From Phytopseudomonas straminea (GTDB lineage Bacteria > Pseudomonadota > Gammaproteobacteria > Pseudomonadales > Pseudomonadaceae), in assembly GCF_900112645.1 (NCBI RefSeq), contig NZ_FOMO01000001.1, forward strand, positions 806,001-870,000: 64,000 nucleotides of DNA, given 5' to 3'. Positions 18,330-27,630 of the stretch are shown here, in pieces (within the stretch, counting starts at the first letter, position 1; the number at the start of each line of letters is the position of its first letter). The notes beneath the pieces were generated by a model, which was given only the letters and a program-made list of their open reading frames with translations, did not search any database and was not told the origin of the DNA. The translations under genes were made by a program, and so were the position numbers.

Positions 18330-18889
18330 GGGCGGGCCTCCTGTTGCAGTTGGGCGTAGCGATCGCAGTCGCGGGTGTGGTCCATGACCATGCCGGTGGC
18401 CTGCATGAAGGCGTAGCAGATGGTCGGACCGACGAAGGTGAAGCCGGCCTTCTTCAACGCCTTGCTCATGGCCTCGGCTTCGGGCGTGACCGCCGGTACG
18501 TCGCCACGGCCCTCGAAATGGTTGATCTTCGGCTGGCCGCCGACGAACGACCAGAGCAGCGCCACCGGATCGTCCAGGCGCAGCCAGGCCTGGGCATTCT
18601 TGCGCGCAGCCTGCAGCTTGAGGCGATTGCGGATGATGCCCGAGTCCTGCATCAGGGTTTCGATGTAATCGTCGCTCATTGCGGCCAGGCGCTCGGCATC
18701 GAAGCCGAACAGCACTTCACGATAACGCTCGCGTTTCTTCAGCACGGTGATCCACGACAACCCGGCCTGGGCGCCTTCGAGCAGCAGCATCTCGAACAGA
18801 TGCTGGGGATCGCGCGACGGCACACCCCATTCCTCGTCGTGATAGGCCTGATACAGGGGATCGTCGTTACACCAGAAACAGCGGGGCAT
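18326..18889 (-). CDS. tag: DNA-3-methyladenine glycosylase I
   Basis: Tag excises 3-methyladenine from alkylated DNA as the first step of base excision repair. The 187-residue protein starts MPRCFWCNDDPLYQAYHDEE and contains EGAQAGLSWITVLKKRE, the helix-hairpin-helix substrate region. The zinc ligands of the E. coli enzyme appear conserved: Cys4, the His in YHDEEWG, and a C-terminal His-x3-Cys in HTRDC. Length matches the family. It is followed by the overlapping PPOX-like gene. Confidence 0.94.
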   Translation of the reverse strand: MPRCFWCNDDPLYQAYHDEEWGVPSRDPQHLFEMLLLEGAQAGLSWITVLKKRERYREVLFGFDAERLAAMSDDYIETLMQDSGIIRNRLKLQAARKNAQAWLRLDDPVALLWSFVGGQPKINHFEGRGDVPAVTPEAEAMSKALKKAGFTFVGPTICYAFMQATGMVMDHTRDCDRYAQLQQEARP

Positions 18890-19236
18890 GGCAGTCGGCT
18901 CGGTGAGGGGCGAGGGCAGACTATAACCGCGGACTAAAGGCTCCTGTAGCCTGGGTGAAATCCGGGAAGCGATATTGGTCCGACTGCCAGGTTATCCGCT
19001 GAAGGGCGGATGGCGATTTTCGCGCGCATGGCGCGCTCCAACAAACGCCGGGGCGAGTCGTCGCCAGAGGGCTCACCTCTCGCCAGCTTCAAACTCATCG
19101 AGGCCACAACACTATCCACAGGACATGCCCTGCGCCGCGGCCGTTTTATCAGGCAAGACGGCGCAGCATGCGGGCTGCGCCTTGCTTCGGGTATACTCTC
19201 CGGCTTTCTGTCGCAGCCCCAACAGGTGAATTTTTC
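18890..19236. other. Intergenic region tag / glyQ
   Basis: This 347-nt gap separates divergent tag and glyQ. It includes GTAGCCTGGGTGAAATCCGG, typical of pseudomonad intergenic repeats, a small hairpin ATCCGC/GCGGAT (18994-19011) and the inverted GCGCGC/GCGCGC near 19020-19035. A TATACT -10-like hexamer at 19192-19197 lies about 40 nt upstream of glyQ; its -35 is poor. No gene is seen. Confidence 0.5.
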
Positions 19237-20184
19237 GTGAGCCAGACAACGCCTGCCGTGCGCACCTTCCAGGACTTGATCCTCGCCCTGCAACAATACT
19301 GGGCCGAGCAAGGCTGTGTGGTACTGCAACCCTATGACATGGAAGTGGGCGCCGGTACCTTCCACACCGCCACGTTCCTGCGCGCCATCGGCCCGGAAAC
19401 CTGGAACGCCGCTTACGTGCAGCCATCGCGTCGCCCCACCGACGGCCGCTACGGCGAGAACCCCAACCGCCTGCAGCACTACTACCAGTTCCAGGTGGTC
19501 CTGAAGCCCAACCCGGAAAACTTCCAGGAGCTTTACCTGGGCTCGCTGAAGGCCATCGGCATCGATCCGCTGGTGCACGACATCCGTTTCGTCGAAGACA
19601 ACTGGGAATCGCCGACCCTGGGCGCCTGGGGTCTGGGCTGGGAAATCTGGCTCAACGGCATGGAAGTCACCCAGTTCACGTACTTCCAGCAGGTCGGCGG
19701 CATCGAGTGCTACCCGGTCACCGGCGAGATCACCTACGGTCTCGAGCGCCTGGCCATGTACCTGCAGGGCGTCGATTCGGTCTACGACTTGGTGTGGACC
19801 GACGGCCAGTTCGGCAAGGTGACCTACGGCGACGTGTTCCACCAGAACGAAGTGGAGCAGTCGACCTACAACTTCGAGCACGCCAACGTCGAGAAACTGT
19901 TCGAGCTGTTCGACTTCTACGAAAGCGAAGCCAACCGCCTGATCGAACTGGAGCTGCCGCTGCCGACCTACGAGATGGTCCTCAAGGCTTCGCACACCTT
20001 CAACCTGCTGGATGCCCGCCGCGCCATTTCGGTGACCGCGCGCCAGCAGTACATCCTGCGCGTGCGCACCCTGGCCCGCGCCGTGGCGCAGAGTTATCTG
20101 CAGGCCCGTCGCCGCCTGGGCTTCCCGCTCGCCGCCCCCGATCTGCGTGATGAAGTACTGGCCAAGCTGGAGGCAGCAGAATGA
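19237..20184 (+). CDS. glyQ: Glycyl-tRNA synthetase alpha subunit
   Basis: GlyQ is the catalytic subunit of the heterotetrameric bacterial glycyl-tRNA synthetase, which charges tRNA-Gly. The 315-residue protein starts at GTG 19237 ([18 protein letters not shown]) behind an AGGTGA ribosome site. This gives the exact family length; an upstream in-frame start at 19168 would add 23 unrelated residues. Motifs seen include [17 protein letters not shown] and [20 protein letters not shown] (class II fold, ATP site). Its stop overlaps glyS by 4 nt. Confidence 0.96.
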   Translation: MSQTTPAVRTFQDLILALQQYWAEQGCVVLQPYDMEVGAGTFHTATFLRAIGPETWNAAYVQPSRRPTDGRYGENPNRLQHYYQFQVVLKPNPENFQELYLGSLKAIGIDPLVHDIRFVEDNWESPTLGAWGLGWEIWLNGMEVTQFTYFQQVGGIECYPVTGEITYGLERLAMYLQGVDSVYDLVWTDGQFGKVTYGDVFHQNEVEQSTYNFEHANVEKLFELFDFYESEANRLIELELPLPTYEMVLKASHTFNLLDARRAISVTARQQYILRVRTLARAVAQSYLQARRRLGFPLAAPDLRDEVLAKLEAAE

Positions 20185-22235
20185 GTGCGCTCGATTTTCT
20201 GGTTGAACTGGGCACCGAAGAGCTGCCACCCAAAGCCCTGAAAACCCTGGGCGAATCCTTCCTCGCCGGTATCGAGAAAGGCCTCAAGGCCGCCGGCCTG
20301 AGCTACCGTGGCGCGCGCTACTACGCCGCGCCGCGCCGCCTGGCCGTGCTGGTCGAGCAACTGGCCACCGAACAGCCGGACCGCACCGTCAACCTCGACG
20401 GCCCGCCCGTGCAGGCCGCCTTCGACGCCGAAGGCAATCCGACGCAGGCTGCACTGGGCTTCGCCAAGAAGTGCGGCGTGGAACTGTCGGCCATCGACCA
20501 GAGCGGGCCGAAGCTGAAATTCAGCCAGCACATCCCCGGCCAACGCGCCTACACGCTGCTGCCCGGCATCGTGGAAAACTCGCTGAACGAGCTGCCGATT
20601 CCCAAGCGCATGCGCTGGGGTGCCCGCAAGACCGAATTCGTCCGCCCGAGCCAGTGGCTGGTGATGCTGTTCGGCGACCAGATCGTCGACTGCGAAATCC
20701 TCGCCCAGAAGGCCAACCGCTTCTCCCGTGGCCACCGCTTCCACGCCAACCATGAAGTGCGCATCTCTGCGCCCGCCATGTACGCCCAGGAGCTACGCGC
20801 CGCCTACGTGATCGCGGACGTCGCCGAGCGCCGCGAGCAGATCGCCAAGCGCATCGAACAGCTGGCCACCGAGCAGCAGGGCAGCGCCATCGTGCCACCG
20901 GCGCTGCTCGACGAAGTCAGCGCCCTGGTCGAATGGCCGGTGCCGCTGGTCTGCTCTTTCGAGGAGCGCTTCCTGGAAGTGCCCCAGGAAGCGTTGATCA
21001 CCACCATGCAGGACAACCAGAAGTACTTCTGCCTGCTCGATGCCGACGGCAAGCTGCTGCCGCGCTTCATCACCGTGGCCAACGTCGAGAGCAAGGATCC
21101 GACGCAGATCATCTCCGGTAACGAGAAGGTCGTGCGCCCGCGTCTCACCGACGCCGAGTTCTTCTTCAAACAGGACAAGAAGCAGCCGCTGGAAGCGTTC
21201 AATCAGCGCCTGGCCAACGTAGTGTTCCAGGCCCAGCTCGGCACCGTCTACGACAAGGCCCAGCGCGTCTCGGCCCTGGCCGGATTCATCGCCGGACGCA
21301 TCGGCGGCGACGCCAAGCGTGGCGCTCGCGCCGGCCTGCTGAGCAAGTGCGACTTGGCCAGTGAAATGGTCGGTGAATTCCCGGAAATGCAGGGCATCGC
21401 CGGCTACTACTACGCGCTGAACGATGGTGAGCCGGAAGACGTCGCCCTGGCCCTGAACGAGCAGTACATGCCACGTGGCGCGGGCGCCGAGCTGCCGAGC
21501 ACCCTGACCGGTGCGGCAGTGGCCCTGGCCGACAAGCTCGACACCCTGGTCGGCATCTTCGGTATCGGCATGCTGCCCACCGGCAGCAAGGACCCGTACG
21601 CACTGCGCCGTGCTGCCCTGGGCGTGCTGCGCATCCTCATCGAGAAGGGTCTGGAGCTGGACCTGGGCGCCACCGTCGAGTTCGCCGTGCGCCAGTACGG
21701 CAACAAGGTCAAGGCCGCCGGCCTGGCCCCGCAGGTGCTGGAATTCATCTTCGACCGCCTGCGTGCGCGCTATGAAGACGAAGGCGTGGACGTATCTGTC
21801 TACCAGGCCGTGCGTGCCGTGAACCCGCTGTCGCCGCTGGACTTCGACCAGCGTGTGCAGGCCGTGCAGGCCTTCCGCAAGCTGCCTGAAGCCGAAGCAC
21901 TGGCCGCCGCCAACAAGCGTGTGTCCAACCTGCTGAGCAAGGCCGACGGGCAAGTGGCGAGCAGCATCGAAGCCCACTACTTCGATACGCCGGCCGAGTT
22001 CACCCTCAACGCCGCGATCCAGAAGGCCGACAATGCCGTGCAACCGCTGGCGCAGTCGCGTCAGTACCGCGAAGCGCTGGCCCAACTGGCCTCGCTGCGT
22101 ACGCCGGTGGACGCCTTCTTCGAAGCGGTGCTGGTCAACGCCGAAGACCCCAAGGTTCGCGCCAACCGCTATGCGCTGCTGGCGCGTCTGCGTGGCCTGT
22201 TCCTGGGCGTCGCCGATATCTCGGTACTGGGCTAA
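20181..22235 (+). CDS. glyS: Glycyl-tRNA synthetase beta subunit
   Basis: GlyS carries tRNA recognition for the alpha2-beta2 enzyme. The 684-residue protein opens with [20 protein letters not shown], contains the HD-like region [20 protein letters not shown] and ends with a DALR-type anticodon-binding domain (about 570-684). Length is normal for the family. It is translationally coupled to glyQ through an ATGA overlap. Confidence 0.96.
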   Translation: MSALDFLVELGTEELPPKALKTLGESFLAGIEKGLKAAGLSYRGARYYAAPRRLAVLVEQLATEQPDRTVNLDGPPVQAAFDAEGNPTQAALGFAKKCGVELSAIDQSGPKLKFSQHIPGQRAYTLLPGIVENSLNELPIPKRMRWGARKTEFVRPSQWLVMLFGDQIVDCEILAQKANRFSRGHRFHANHEVRISAPAMYAQELRAAYVIADVAERREQIAKRIEQLATEQQGSAIVPPALLDEVSALVEWPVPLVCSFEERFLEVPQEALITTMQDNQKYFCLLDADGKLLPRFITVANVESKDPTQIISGNEKVVRPRLTDAEFFFKQDKKQPLEAFNQRLANVVFQAQLGTVYDKAQRVSALAGFIAGRIGGDAKRGARAGLLSKCDLASEMVGEFPEMQGIAGYYYALNDGEPEDVALALNEQYMPRGAGAELPSTLTGAAVALADKLDTLVGIFGIGMLPTGSKDPYALRRAALGVLRILIEKGLELDLGATVEFAVRQYGNKVKAAGLAPQVLEFIFDRLRARYEDEGVDVSVYQAVRAVNPLSPLDFDQRVQAVQAFRKLPEAEALAAANKRVSNLLSKADGQVASSIEAHYFDTPAEFTLNAAIQKADNAVQPLAQSRQYREALAQLASLRTPVDAFFEAVLVNAEDPKVRANRYALLARLRGLFLGVADISVLG

Positions 22236-22321
22236 CGCCCAAGGCGCAAGGCTTCAAGCTACAGGCCGCAGGCTCAATAGCCGGACCTGAAGCCTGAAGC
22301 CTGAGGCCTGGAGCCAGTTTT
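22236..22321. repeat. Short intergenic palindromic/direct repeats
   Basis: The gap between glyS and gmhB contains GGCTTCAAGCTACAGGC and tandem CCTGAAG/CCTGAGG units at 22285-22312, a pattern common in pseudomonad intergenic repeats. No promoter stands out, so gmhB may be co-transcribed with glyQS. Confidence 0.45.
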
Positions 22322-22855
22322 ATGAAGCTGATCATTCTCGACCGCGACGGGGTCATCAACCAGGATTCCGACGCCTATATCAAAAGCCTCGAGGAGTGGA
22401 TTCCGATCCCCGGCTCCATCGAGGCCATCGCCGCGCTGAGCAAGGCGGGCTGGACCGTGGCCGTGGCCACCAACCAGTCCGGCATCGCTCGCGGCTATTA
22501 TCCACTGAGCGTGCTGGAAGCCATGCACGCGCGGTTGCGTGAGCGGGTGGCGGAGCAGGGCGGTGAAGTCGGCCTGATCGTGCAGTGCCCCCATGGCCCG
22601 GACGATGGCTGCGATTGCCGCAAGCCCAAGCCCGGCATGCTGCGCCAGATCGGCGCGCACTACGATGTGTCGCTCGCCGGCGTGTGGTTCGTGGGTGACA
22701 GCGCCAGTGACCTGGAAACGGCGCTCGCCGTCGACTGTCAGCCCGTGCTGGTGAAAACCGGCAAGGGCGAACGCACCCTGGCCAAAGCCGCTCTGCCAAC
22801 CGGCACCCTGATATTCGACGACCTGGCGGCCGTGGCTGCCCGGCTTCTCACTTGA
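22322..22855 (+). CDS. gmhB: D-glycero-beta-D-manno-heptose 1,7-bisphosphate 7-phosphatase
   Basis: GmhB removes the 7-phosphate from heptose bisphosphate in synthesis of the LPS inner-core precursor ADP-heptose. The 177-residue HAD-superfamily protein has DRDGVIN at residues 7-13 (catalytic aspartates), TNQSGIARGYY near 56, and the zinc-loop cysteines in CPHGPDDGCDCRKPKPG. The HAD motif GDSASDLETA is near 127. Its stop overlaps a possible TTG start of the downstream acyltransferase frame, though the latter probably begins 36 nt later. Confidence 0.94.
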   Translation: MKLIILDRDGVINQDSDAYIKSLEEWIPIPGSIEAIAALSKAGWTVAVATNQSGIARGYYPLSVLEAMHARLRERVAEQGGEVGLIVQCPHGPDDGCDCRKPKPGMLRQIGAHYDVSLAGVWFVGDSASDLETALAVDCQPVLVKTGKGERTLAKAALPTGTLIFDDLAAVAARLLT

Positions 22856-22890
22856 TAGCGCAGGCACGCCCTGCCACGGTAATCGCTCCC

Positions 22891-23667
22891 ATGTCGCCAG
22901 TGCAGTCCCTCAGAACCGTACTCTTCTACCTGCTGCTGTCTTCCAGCTCGTTCGTCTGGTGCATCATCAGCGTGTTCGTCGCGCCCTTCCTGCCGTTCCG
23001 TGCCCGCTACCGTTTCGTGGTGCAGGCCTGGTGCCGCAGTGCCGTCTGGCTGGCCAAGGTGATTGCCGGCATCAAGTACGAGGTTACGGGCGCAGAAAAT
23101 ATTCCCGAGCGCCCCTGTGTGATCCTCGCCAAGCACCAGAGCACCTGGGAGACCTTCTTCCTGTGCGCCTACTTCGAGCCGCTGAGCCAGGTCATCAAGC
23201 GCGAGCTGATGTACGTGCCGTTCTTCGGCTGGGCGCTGTCCATGCTCAAGCCCATCGCCATCGATCGCAGCAACCCCAAGGCCGCGCTCAAGCAACTCGC
23301 CCAACAGGGCCGCACGCGCCTGGAACAAGGCGCCTGGGTACTGGTGTTCCCGGAAGGCACGCGCATCCCGGACGGCCAGATCGGCAAGTTCTCCCGCGGC
23401 GGCACCGCCTTGGCGGTGAACAGCAACCTGCCGGTGCTGCCGATTGCCCACAATGCCGGGCAGTTCTGGCCGAAAGACGGCTGGAGCAAGAAACCAGGCG
23501 TGGTGCAGGTGGTGATCGGCCCGGCGATGTATGCCGAAGGCGAGGGCCCACGGGCGATTGCCAACCTCAACGACCGCGCTTTCGAGTGGGTCAGCCAAGC
23601 GCAATGTGAAATCGGTGCCTTGAGTCCGCAAGCCGCCGCAGTGGAAACGTCCAACGATCTCGCCTGA
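22891..23667 (+). CDS. plsC: 1-acyl-sn-glycerol-3-phosphate acyltransferase
   Basis: The enzyme acylates lysophosphatidic acid to phosphatidic acid at the inner membrane. The 258-residue protein has an N-terminal hydrophobic segment (SLRTVLFYLLLSSSSFVWCI), the catalytic HX4E motif in KHQSTWETFF and the substrate motif VFPEGTRIP. ATG at 22891 (MSPVQSLRT) is preferred to a TTG at 22852. It corresponds to the acyltransferase between gmhB and gyrB in P. aeruginosa; here a six-gene cluster intervenes before gyrB. A second, more divergent acyltransferase is encoded at 28086-28706. Confidence 0.92.
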   Translation: MSPVQSLRTVLFYLLLSSSSFVWCIISVFVAPFLPFRARYRFVVQAWCRSAVWLAKVIAGIKYEVTGAENIPERPCVILAKHQSTWETFFLCAYFEPLSQVIKRELMYVPFFGWALSMLKPIAIDRSNPKAALKQLAQQGRTRLEQGAWVLVFPEGTRIPDGQIGKFSRGGTALAVNSNLPVLPIAHNAGQFWPKDGWSKKPGVVQVVIGPAMYAEGEGPRAIANLNDRAFEWVSQAQCEIGALSPQAAAVETSNDLA

Positions 23668-23895
23668 CGCGATCTGTGGATAACCTGTTGAGCAATTTTC
23701 CATTTAATTGAATTTACACTCCCATGGTACTGATAAATAAGGATTTTTATTGGTACCCATTCTGTCGATAAAGTGGGCATAAGTTTTTGCGCGACACATG
23801 ACGATATTCACGTTGGCATCTCGCCTGACGGGGGCTTAAACGGCTAAGCTGGCGAACTGCAAAACCTAGAAACATGGCGAAACGGAGTTCGTAGC
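23668..23895. promoter_or_regulatory. AT-rich upstream region of the accessory lipid operon
   Basis: These 228 nt are visibly more AT-rich than the flanking genes. They contain a perfect DnaA-box 9-mer (TGTGGATAA, 23675-23683) and an imperfect inverted repeat GGTACTGATAAATAA/TTTTTATTGGTACC around 23727-23757. The last could be an operator. No exact sigma-70 promoter can be fixed. Confidence 0.45.
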
Positions 23896-24513
23896 ATGCT
23901 TTCGATCTATCAGCTGAAACCCCGCTTTCAGAATCTTCTGCGCCCCCTGGTGCAACGCCTGTACGACCGCGACGTCACTGCCAACCAGGTGACGCTGGCC
24001 GCTGCCGTGGTGTCGGTGCTCATCGGCCTGCTGCTGGCGATCTTTCCCGACCGCCTCTGGCTGTTCGCACTGATCCCGCTGTGGATGATTCTGCGTATGG
24101 CGCTCAACGCCGTGGACGGCATGCTGGCCCGCGAGTTCAGCCAGCAATCTACTCTAGGGGCCTACCTTAACGAGCTGTGCGACGTGATCGCCGATGCCGC
24201 CTTGTTCCTGCCTTTCGCCTTGCTGCCTGGCGTGTCACCGACTCTGGTGGTGATCCTGGTGCTGTTCGCGCTGATCAGCGAATACGCCGGGGTGATGGGG
24301 CCGATGGTCGGCGCCTCGCGCCGCTATGACGGCCCGATGGGCAAGAGCGATCGCGCCTTCTGCTTTGGCGTGCTGGGCGCTGGCGTGGCCACCGCGCTCT
24401 TGCCGCTGAGCTGGATCAACCCGATTCTCGCGGTAATCACCGCGCTGCTGCTGTACACGCTGTTCAACCGCGTACGCCAGGGCCTGGCGCAAGCGTCTTC
24501 TTCTGCGCAATAG
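23896..24513 (+). CDS. CDP-alcohol phosphatidyltransferase family protein, YnbA-like
   Basis: The 205-residue protein has about six hydrophobic segments. Its CDP-alcohol phosphotransferase signature is recognisable at 71-96 but altered: Asn71-x2-Asp74-Gly75-x2-Ala78-Arg79-x8-Gly88-x3-Asn92-x3-Asp96. The family consensus has Asp at the first and third acidic positions (metal ligands); here both are Asn. The protein resembles E. coli YnbA in its start (SIYQLKPRFQNLLRPLVQRL) and in AYLNELCDVIADAALFLPFA. Known relatives transfer a phosphatidyl group from CDP-diacylglycerol to an alcohol; the acceptor here is unknown. It is the first gene of a six-gene operon that also holds a CdsA-like enzyme able to supply CDP-lipid. 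Confidence 0.87.
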   Translation: MLSIYQLKPRFQNLLRPLVQRLYDRDVTANQVTLAAAVVSVLIGLLLAIFPDRLWLFALIPLWMILRMALNAVDGMLAREFSQQSTLGAYLNELCDVIADAALFLPFALLPGVSPTLVVILVLFALISEYAGVMGPMVGASRRYDGPMGKSDRAFCFGVLGAGVATALLPLSWINPILAVITALLLYTLFNRVRQGLAQASSSAQ

Positions 24514-24523
24514 GAATGCCTCG

Positions 24524-26281
24524 ATGACTGAAGTTCGCTGCAATACCTTCACGACCCACGACGGCGTAAGCCTGTTCTACCGGCACTGGGCCGCCGACGC
24601 TATGCAGCCGCAGGCAGCCCGCCGCGCCATCGTGATGTTTCACCGCGGCCATGAGCACGGCGGGCGCATGGCCCACCTGGTCGAAGAACTTGGGCTAGAA
24701 GGCTTCGATTTCTTCGCCTGGGACGCCCGAGGCCATGGCGAATCGCCGGGGGAGCGGGGCGACAGCCCGAGCTTCGCTACCAGCGTGCGCGACGTGCAGA
24801 CTTTCATCGACCATATCGCGGCCACCTACGGCATCGACACCACGGACATGGTGGTGCTGGCCCAGAGCGTCGGCGCCGCGGTGATCTCCACCTGGGTCCA
24901 CGACTACGCACCGAAGATCCGCGCCCTGGTGCTCGCTTCACCAGCCTTCAAGGTCAAGCTGTACGTACCTTTCGCTCGCCCGGGCCTGAAGCTGATGCGC
25001 GCCTGGCGCGGCAACTTCTTCGTCAACAGCTACGTGAAAGCCAAGTTTCTCAGCCACGATCCGCAGCGCATCGCCTCGTTCGAGGCCGACCCGCTGATCA
25101 GCCGGCCTATTTCGGTGAACATGCTGCTGGGTCTCTACGACGCTGCCGAACGGGTGGTGGCCGATGCCCAGGCCATTCAGATTCCTACCCAGTTGCTGAT
25201 CTCCGGCAGCGACTTCGTGGTACATCGCAAACCCCAGGAGCAGTTCTTCGCGCGCCTGGGCAGCCTGGACAAGGAAATTCACATCCTGCCCGGGTTCTTT
25301 CACGACACCCTGGGCGAGCGCGATCGTGCCCATGCCCTCAGCCGAATTCGACGTTTCGTGGTGAAGGCGTTCGAACAGCCGCTGCAGCGCCCGTCGCTGC
25401 TCCACGCCGACCGCCTCGGCTGGAGCTGCGCCGAGGCCGAAGAGCTGGCGGCGCCGCTACCCAAAAACTCCCCGCGCGATCTTTACTGGCGCGCTACCCG
25501 AGCCAGCATGCGCCTCGGCAGCAACCTTTCCGCCGGCGTGAAACTGGGCTTCGAGACCGGCTTCGATTCGGGCAGCACCCTGGATTACGTGTATCGCAAC
25601 ACGCCAACCGGCAACTCGCCTATTGGCCGGCTGATCGACCGCAACTACCTGAACTCCATCGGCTGGCGGGGCATTCGCCAGCGCAAGGTGCATGCCGAAG
25701 AGCTGCTGCGCCTGGCCATGGGCAAGTTGCGCGAGCAAGACCGCTCAGTGCGCATCGTCGACATCGCTGCCGGGCATGGCCGCTACATCCTTGAGTCGTT
25801 GGAGCAGGGCAGCGATAAACCGGATTCGATCCTGCTGCGCGACTACAGCGACATCAACGTGCGTGACGGCTCGGCATTGATCGAGCAGAAAGGCTTGGGC
25901 AGCATCGCCCGGTTCGTCAAAGGCGACGCTTTCGACAAGGCCGACCTGGCAGCGCTGGATCCCAAACCGACCCTGGCAGTGGTCTCCGGCCTGTATGAAT
26001 TGTTCGCCAGCAACGCCATGGTCGGCGACTCCCTGGCAGGCCTCGCGGCAGCCGTGGAAGAGGGCGGTTACCTGATCTACACCGGCCAACCCTGGCACCC
26101 GCAGCTGGAACTGATCGCCCGCGCCCTGACCAGCCACCGCGGCGGAGAAGCCTGGGTGATGCGCCGGCGCAGCCAGGCAGAGATGGATCAACTGGTCGAA
26201 GCGGCAGGCTTTCGCAAGATCACCCAGCGCATCGACGAGTGGGGCATCTTCAGCGTGTCCCTGGCGCAGCGGGTGTCCTGA
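24524..26281 (+). CDS. Alpha/beta hydrolase fused to a class I SAM methyltransferase, YnbC-like
   Basis: The 585-residue protein joins two domains. Residues about 10-290 are a monoacylglycerol-lipase-like (Hydrolase_4) alpha/beta hydrolase, with FHRGHEHGGRM as the oxyanion region, the nucleophile elbow AQSVG (Ser115) and a C-terminal GSDFVVH/LPGFFHDTLGE acid-His part. After a linker, residues about 410-585 are a Rossmann methyltransferase with SAM motif I VRIVDIAAGHGRYILES. The fusion is uninterrupted and matches the layout of E. coli YnbC, so it is not a frameshift artefact. A role in cutting or modifying a lipid head group or acyl ester fits the neighbours but is inference. It starts 10 nt after the YnbA-like gene and its stop overlaps the next start by 1 nt. 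Confidence 0.87.
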   Translation: MTEVRCNTFTTHDGVSLFYRHWAADAMQPQAARRAIVMFHRGHEHGGRMAHLVEELGLEGFDFFAWDARGHGESPGERGDSPSFATSVRDVQTFIDHIAATYGIDTTDMVVLAQSVGAAVISTWVHDYAPKIRALVLASPAFKVKLYVPFARPGLKLMRAWRGNFFVNSYVKAKFLSHDPQRIASFEADPLISRPISVNMLLGLYDAAERVVADAQAIQIPTQLLISGSDFVVHRKPQEQFFARLGSLDKEIHILPGFFHDTLGERDRAHALSRIRRFVVKAFEQPLQRPSLLHADRLGWSCAEAEELAAPLPKNSPRDLYWRATRASMRLGSNLSAGVKLGFETGFDSGSTLDYVYRNTPTGNSPIGRLIDRNYLNSIGWRGIRQRKVHAEELLRLAMGKLREQDRSVRIVDIAAGHGRYILESLEQGSDKPDSILLRDYSDINVRDGSALIEQKGLGSIARFVKGDAFDKADLAALDPKPTLAVVSGLYELFASNAMVGDSLAGLAAAVEEGGYLIYTGQPWHPQLELIARALTSHRGGEAWVMRRRSQAEMDQLVEAAGFRKITQRIDEWGIFSVSLAQRVS

Positions 26282-27630
26282 TGACGCCCGCCGCGGTCGC
26301 CCCGGAAACCGGGCTATGGAAGCGCGGCGTACTCTGGCTGCTGCTGCTCGCGCCGCTGTTCTTCGGCACCTACGGCTTCGCCAACGGTTACACCGCGCAA
26401 CGTGACGACGTCGGCAGCCTGGTGTTCGGCTGGGAGCGACAGATTCCCTTGTGGCCGTGGACGATCATTCCCTACTGGTCGATCGACCTGCTCTACTGCC
26501 TGGCCTTCCTGTTACCGCCTACCCGTGCTGCGGTGGATCACCTCGGTCTGCGACTGCTCAACGCGCAGGTGATCTGCATCACCTGCTTCCTGCTTTGGCC
26601 ACTGCGTTTTACCTTCGACCGACCGGCGCTGGATGGGCTGTTCGGGATGATGTTCGACCTGCTGATGGGCTTCGACAAACCGTTCAACCAGGCCCCGTCG
26701 CTGCATATCACCCTGCTGGTGGTGCTTTGGGCGTGCTTCGCCCAGCACGCCAGTGGCCTGTGGCGCGTGGTCGTGCATATCTGGTTTTTCTTGATCGGCC
26801 TGTCGGTGCTGACCACCTGGCAACACCATTTCATCGATGTACCGACCGGCCTGCTCGCCGGCTTCCTGTGTCTGTGGCTGTGGCCCAGCGAAGGACGCAG
26901 CCCGCTGTTTGCCTGGCGCCTGGCCCGTGATCCGAAGCGCTGGCGGCTGGCCCTGCGCTATGCCTTTGGCGGGGCTTCGTGCAGCGCGCTGGCGATCCAT
27001 TTCGGCGGCGCGGCTCTGTGGTTGATGTGGCCGGCGTTGTCGCTGCTGATCGTGGCGCTCAATTACGCGCTGTTCGGCGCCGCGGGTTTCCAGAAGCGTG
27101 CCGGTGGCCGTCTCAGCGCCGCCGGCACCTGGCTACTAGCACCTTATCTGGCCGCTGCCTGGATCAATTCCCGCGCCTGGACCCGTAAGCATCCGCAGCC
27201 CGATGAAGTAGCGGATGGCGTATGGCTGGGACGTATTCCTGCCAGGAACGAAGCGCAGCACTTCGCGGCCATCGCCGATCTCTGCGCCGAACTGCCATGC
27301 CGGGTCGACGGCAAGGCCTACCGAGAACTGGCCAGCCTCGACCTGATCGCCCCCAGCAGCGAACACTGCCTGCAGGCGGCCCTGGCCATCGAGGATCTGC
27401 GTCGTCACGGCCCGGTACTGGTGTGTTGCGCCCTGGGCTACTCACGCAGCGCCACCGCCATCGCCGCCTGGCTGCTGCACAGCGGTCGCTGCAGGAGCGT
27501 CGCAGAGGCCGTTTCGACGCTGCGCCAGGCTCGCCCACAGGTCGTACTGGGAAGCGCTCATTTACAGGCGCTGGAAGGCATTGTAGCGCCATTCTTATCC
27601 ACAGACGGAGGCGTGCTGCATGGCCAGTGA
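26281..27630 (+). CDS. PAP2 phosphatase fused to a dual-specificity phosphatase, YnbD-like
   Basis: The 449-residue membrane protein has an N-terminal PAP2-type region with several transmembrane helices. PAP2 motif 2 is NQAPSLHIT (PSxH) and motif 3 ends in HHFIDVPTG (H-x3-D). The C-terminal cytosolic part (about 310-449) has a cysteine-phosphatase loop CALGYSRS (CX5R), preceded by Cys rather than the usual His. E. coli YnbD has the same combination. PAP2 enzymes dephosphorylate lipid phosphates such as phosphatidylglycerol phosphate, so a lipid product of this operon may be the substrate. The start at 26281 shares one base with the upstream stop. Confidence 0.87.
   Translation: MTPAAVAPETGLWKRGVLWLLLLAPLFFGTYGFANGYTAQRDDVGSLVFGWERQIPLWPWTIIPYWSIDLLYCLAFLLPPTRAAVDHLGLRLLNAQVICITCFLLWPLRFTFDRPALDGLFGMMFDLLMGFDKPFNQAPSLHITLLVVLWACFAQHASGLWRVVVHIWFFLIGLSVLTTWQHHFIDVPTGLLAGFLCLWLWPSEGRSPLFAWRLARDPKRWRLALRYAFGGASCSALAIHFGGAALWLMWPALSLLIVALNYALFGAAGFQKRAGGRLSAAGTWLLAPYLAAAWINSRAWTRKHPQPDEVADGVWLGRIPARNEAQHFAAIADLCAELPCRVDGKAYRELASLDLIAPSSEHCLQAALAIEDLRRHGPVLVCCALGYSRSATAIAAWLLHSGRCRSVAEAVSTLRQARPQVVLGSAHLQALEGIVAPFLSTDGGVLHGQ

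Noticed and set aside
24524..26281. Possible assembly-error fusion of a hydrolase and a methyltransferase
   Set aside because: The frame is continuous, with a plausible linker, and the same two-domain layout is known in E. coli YnbC.
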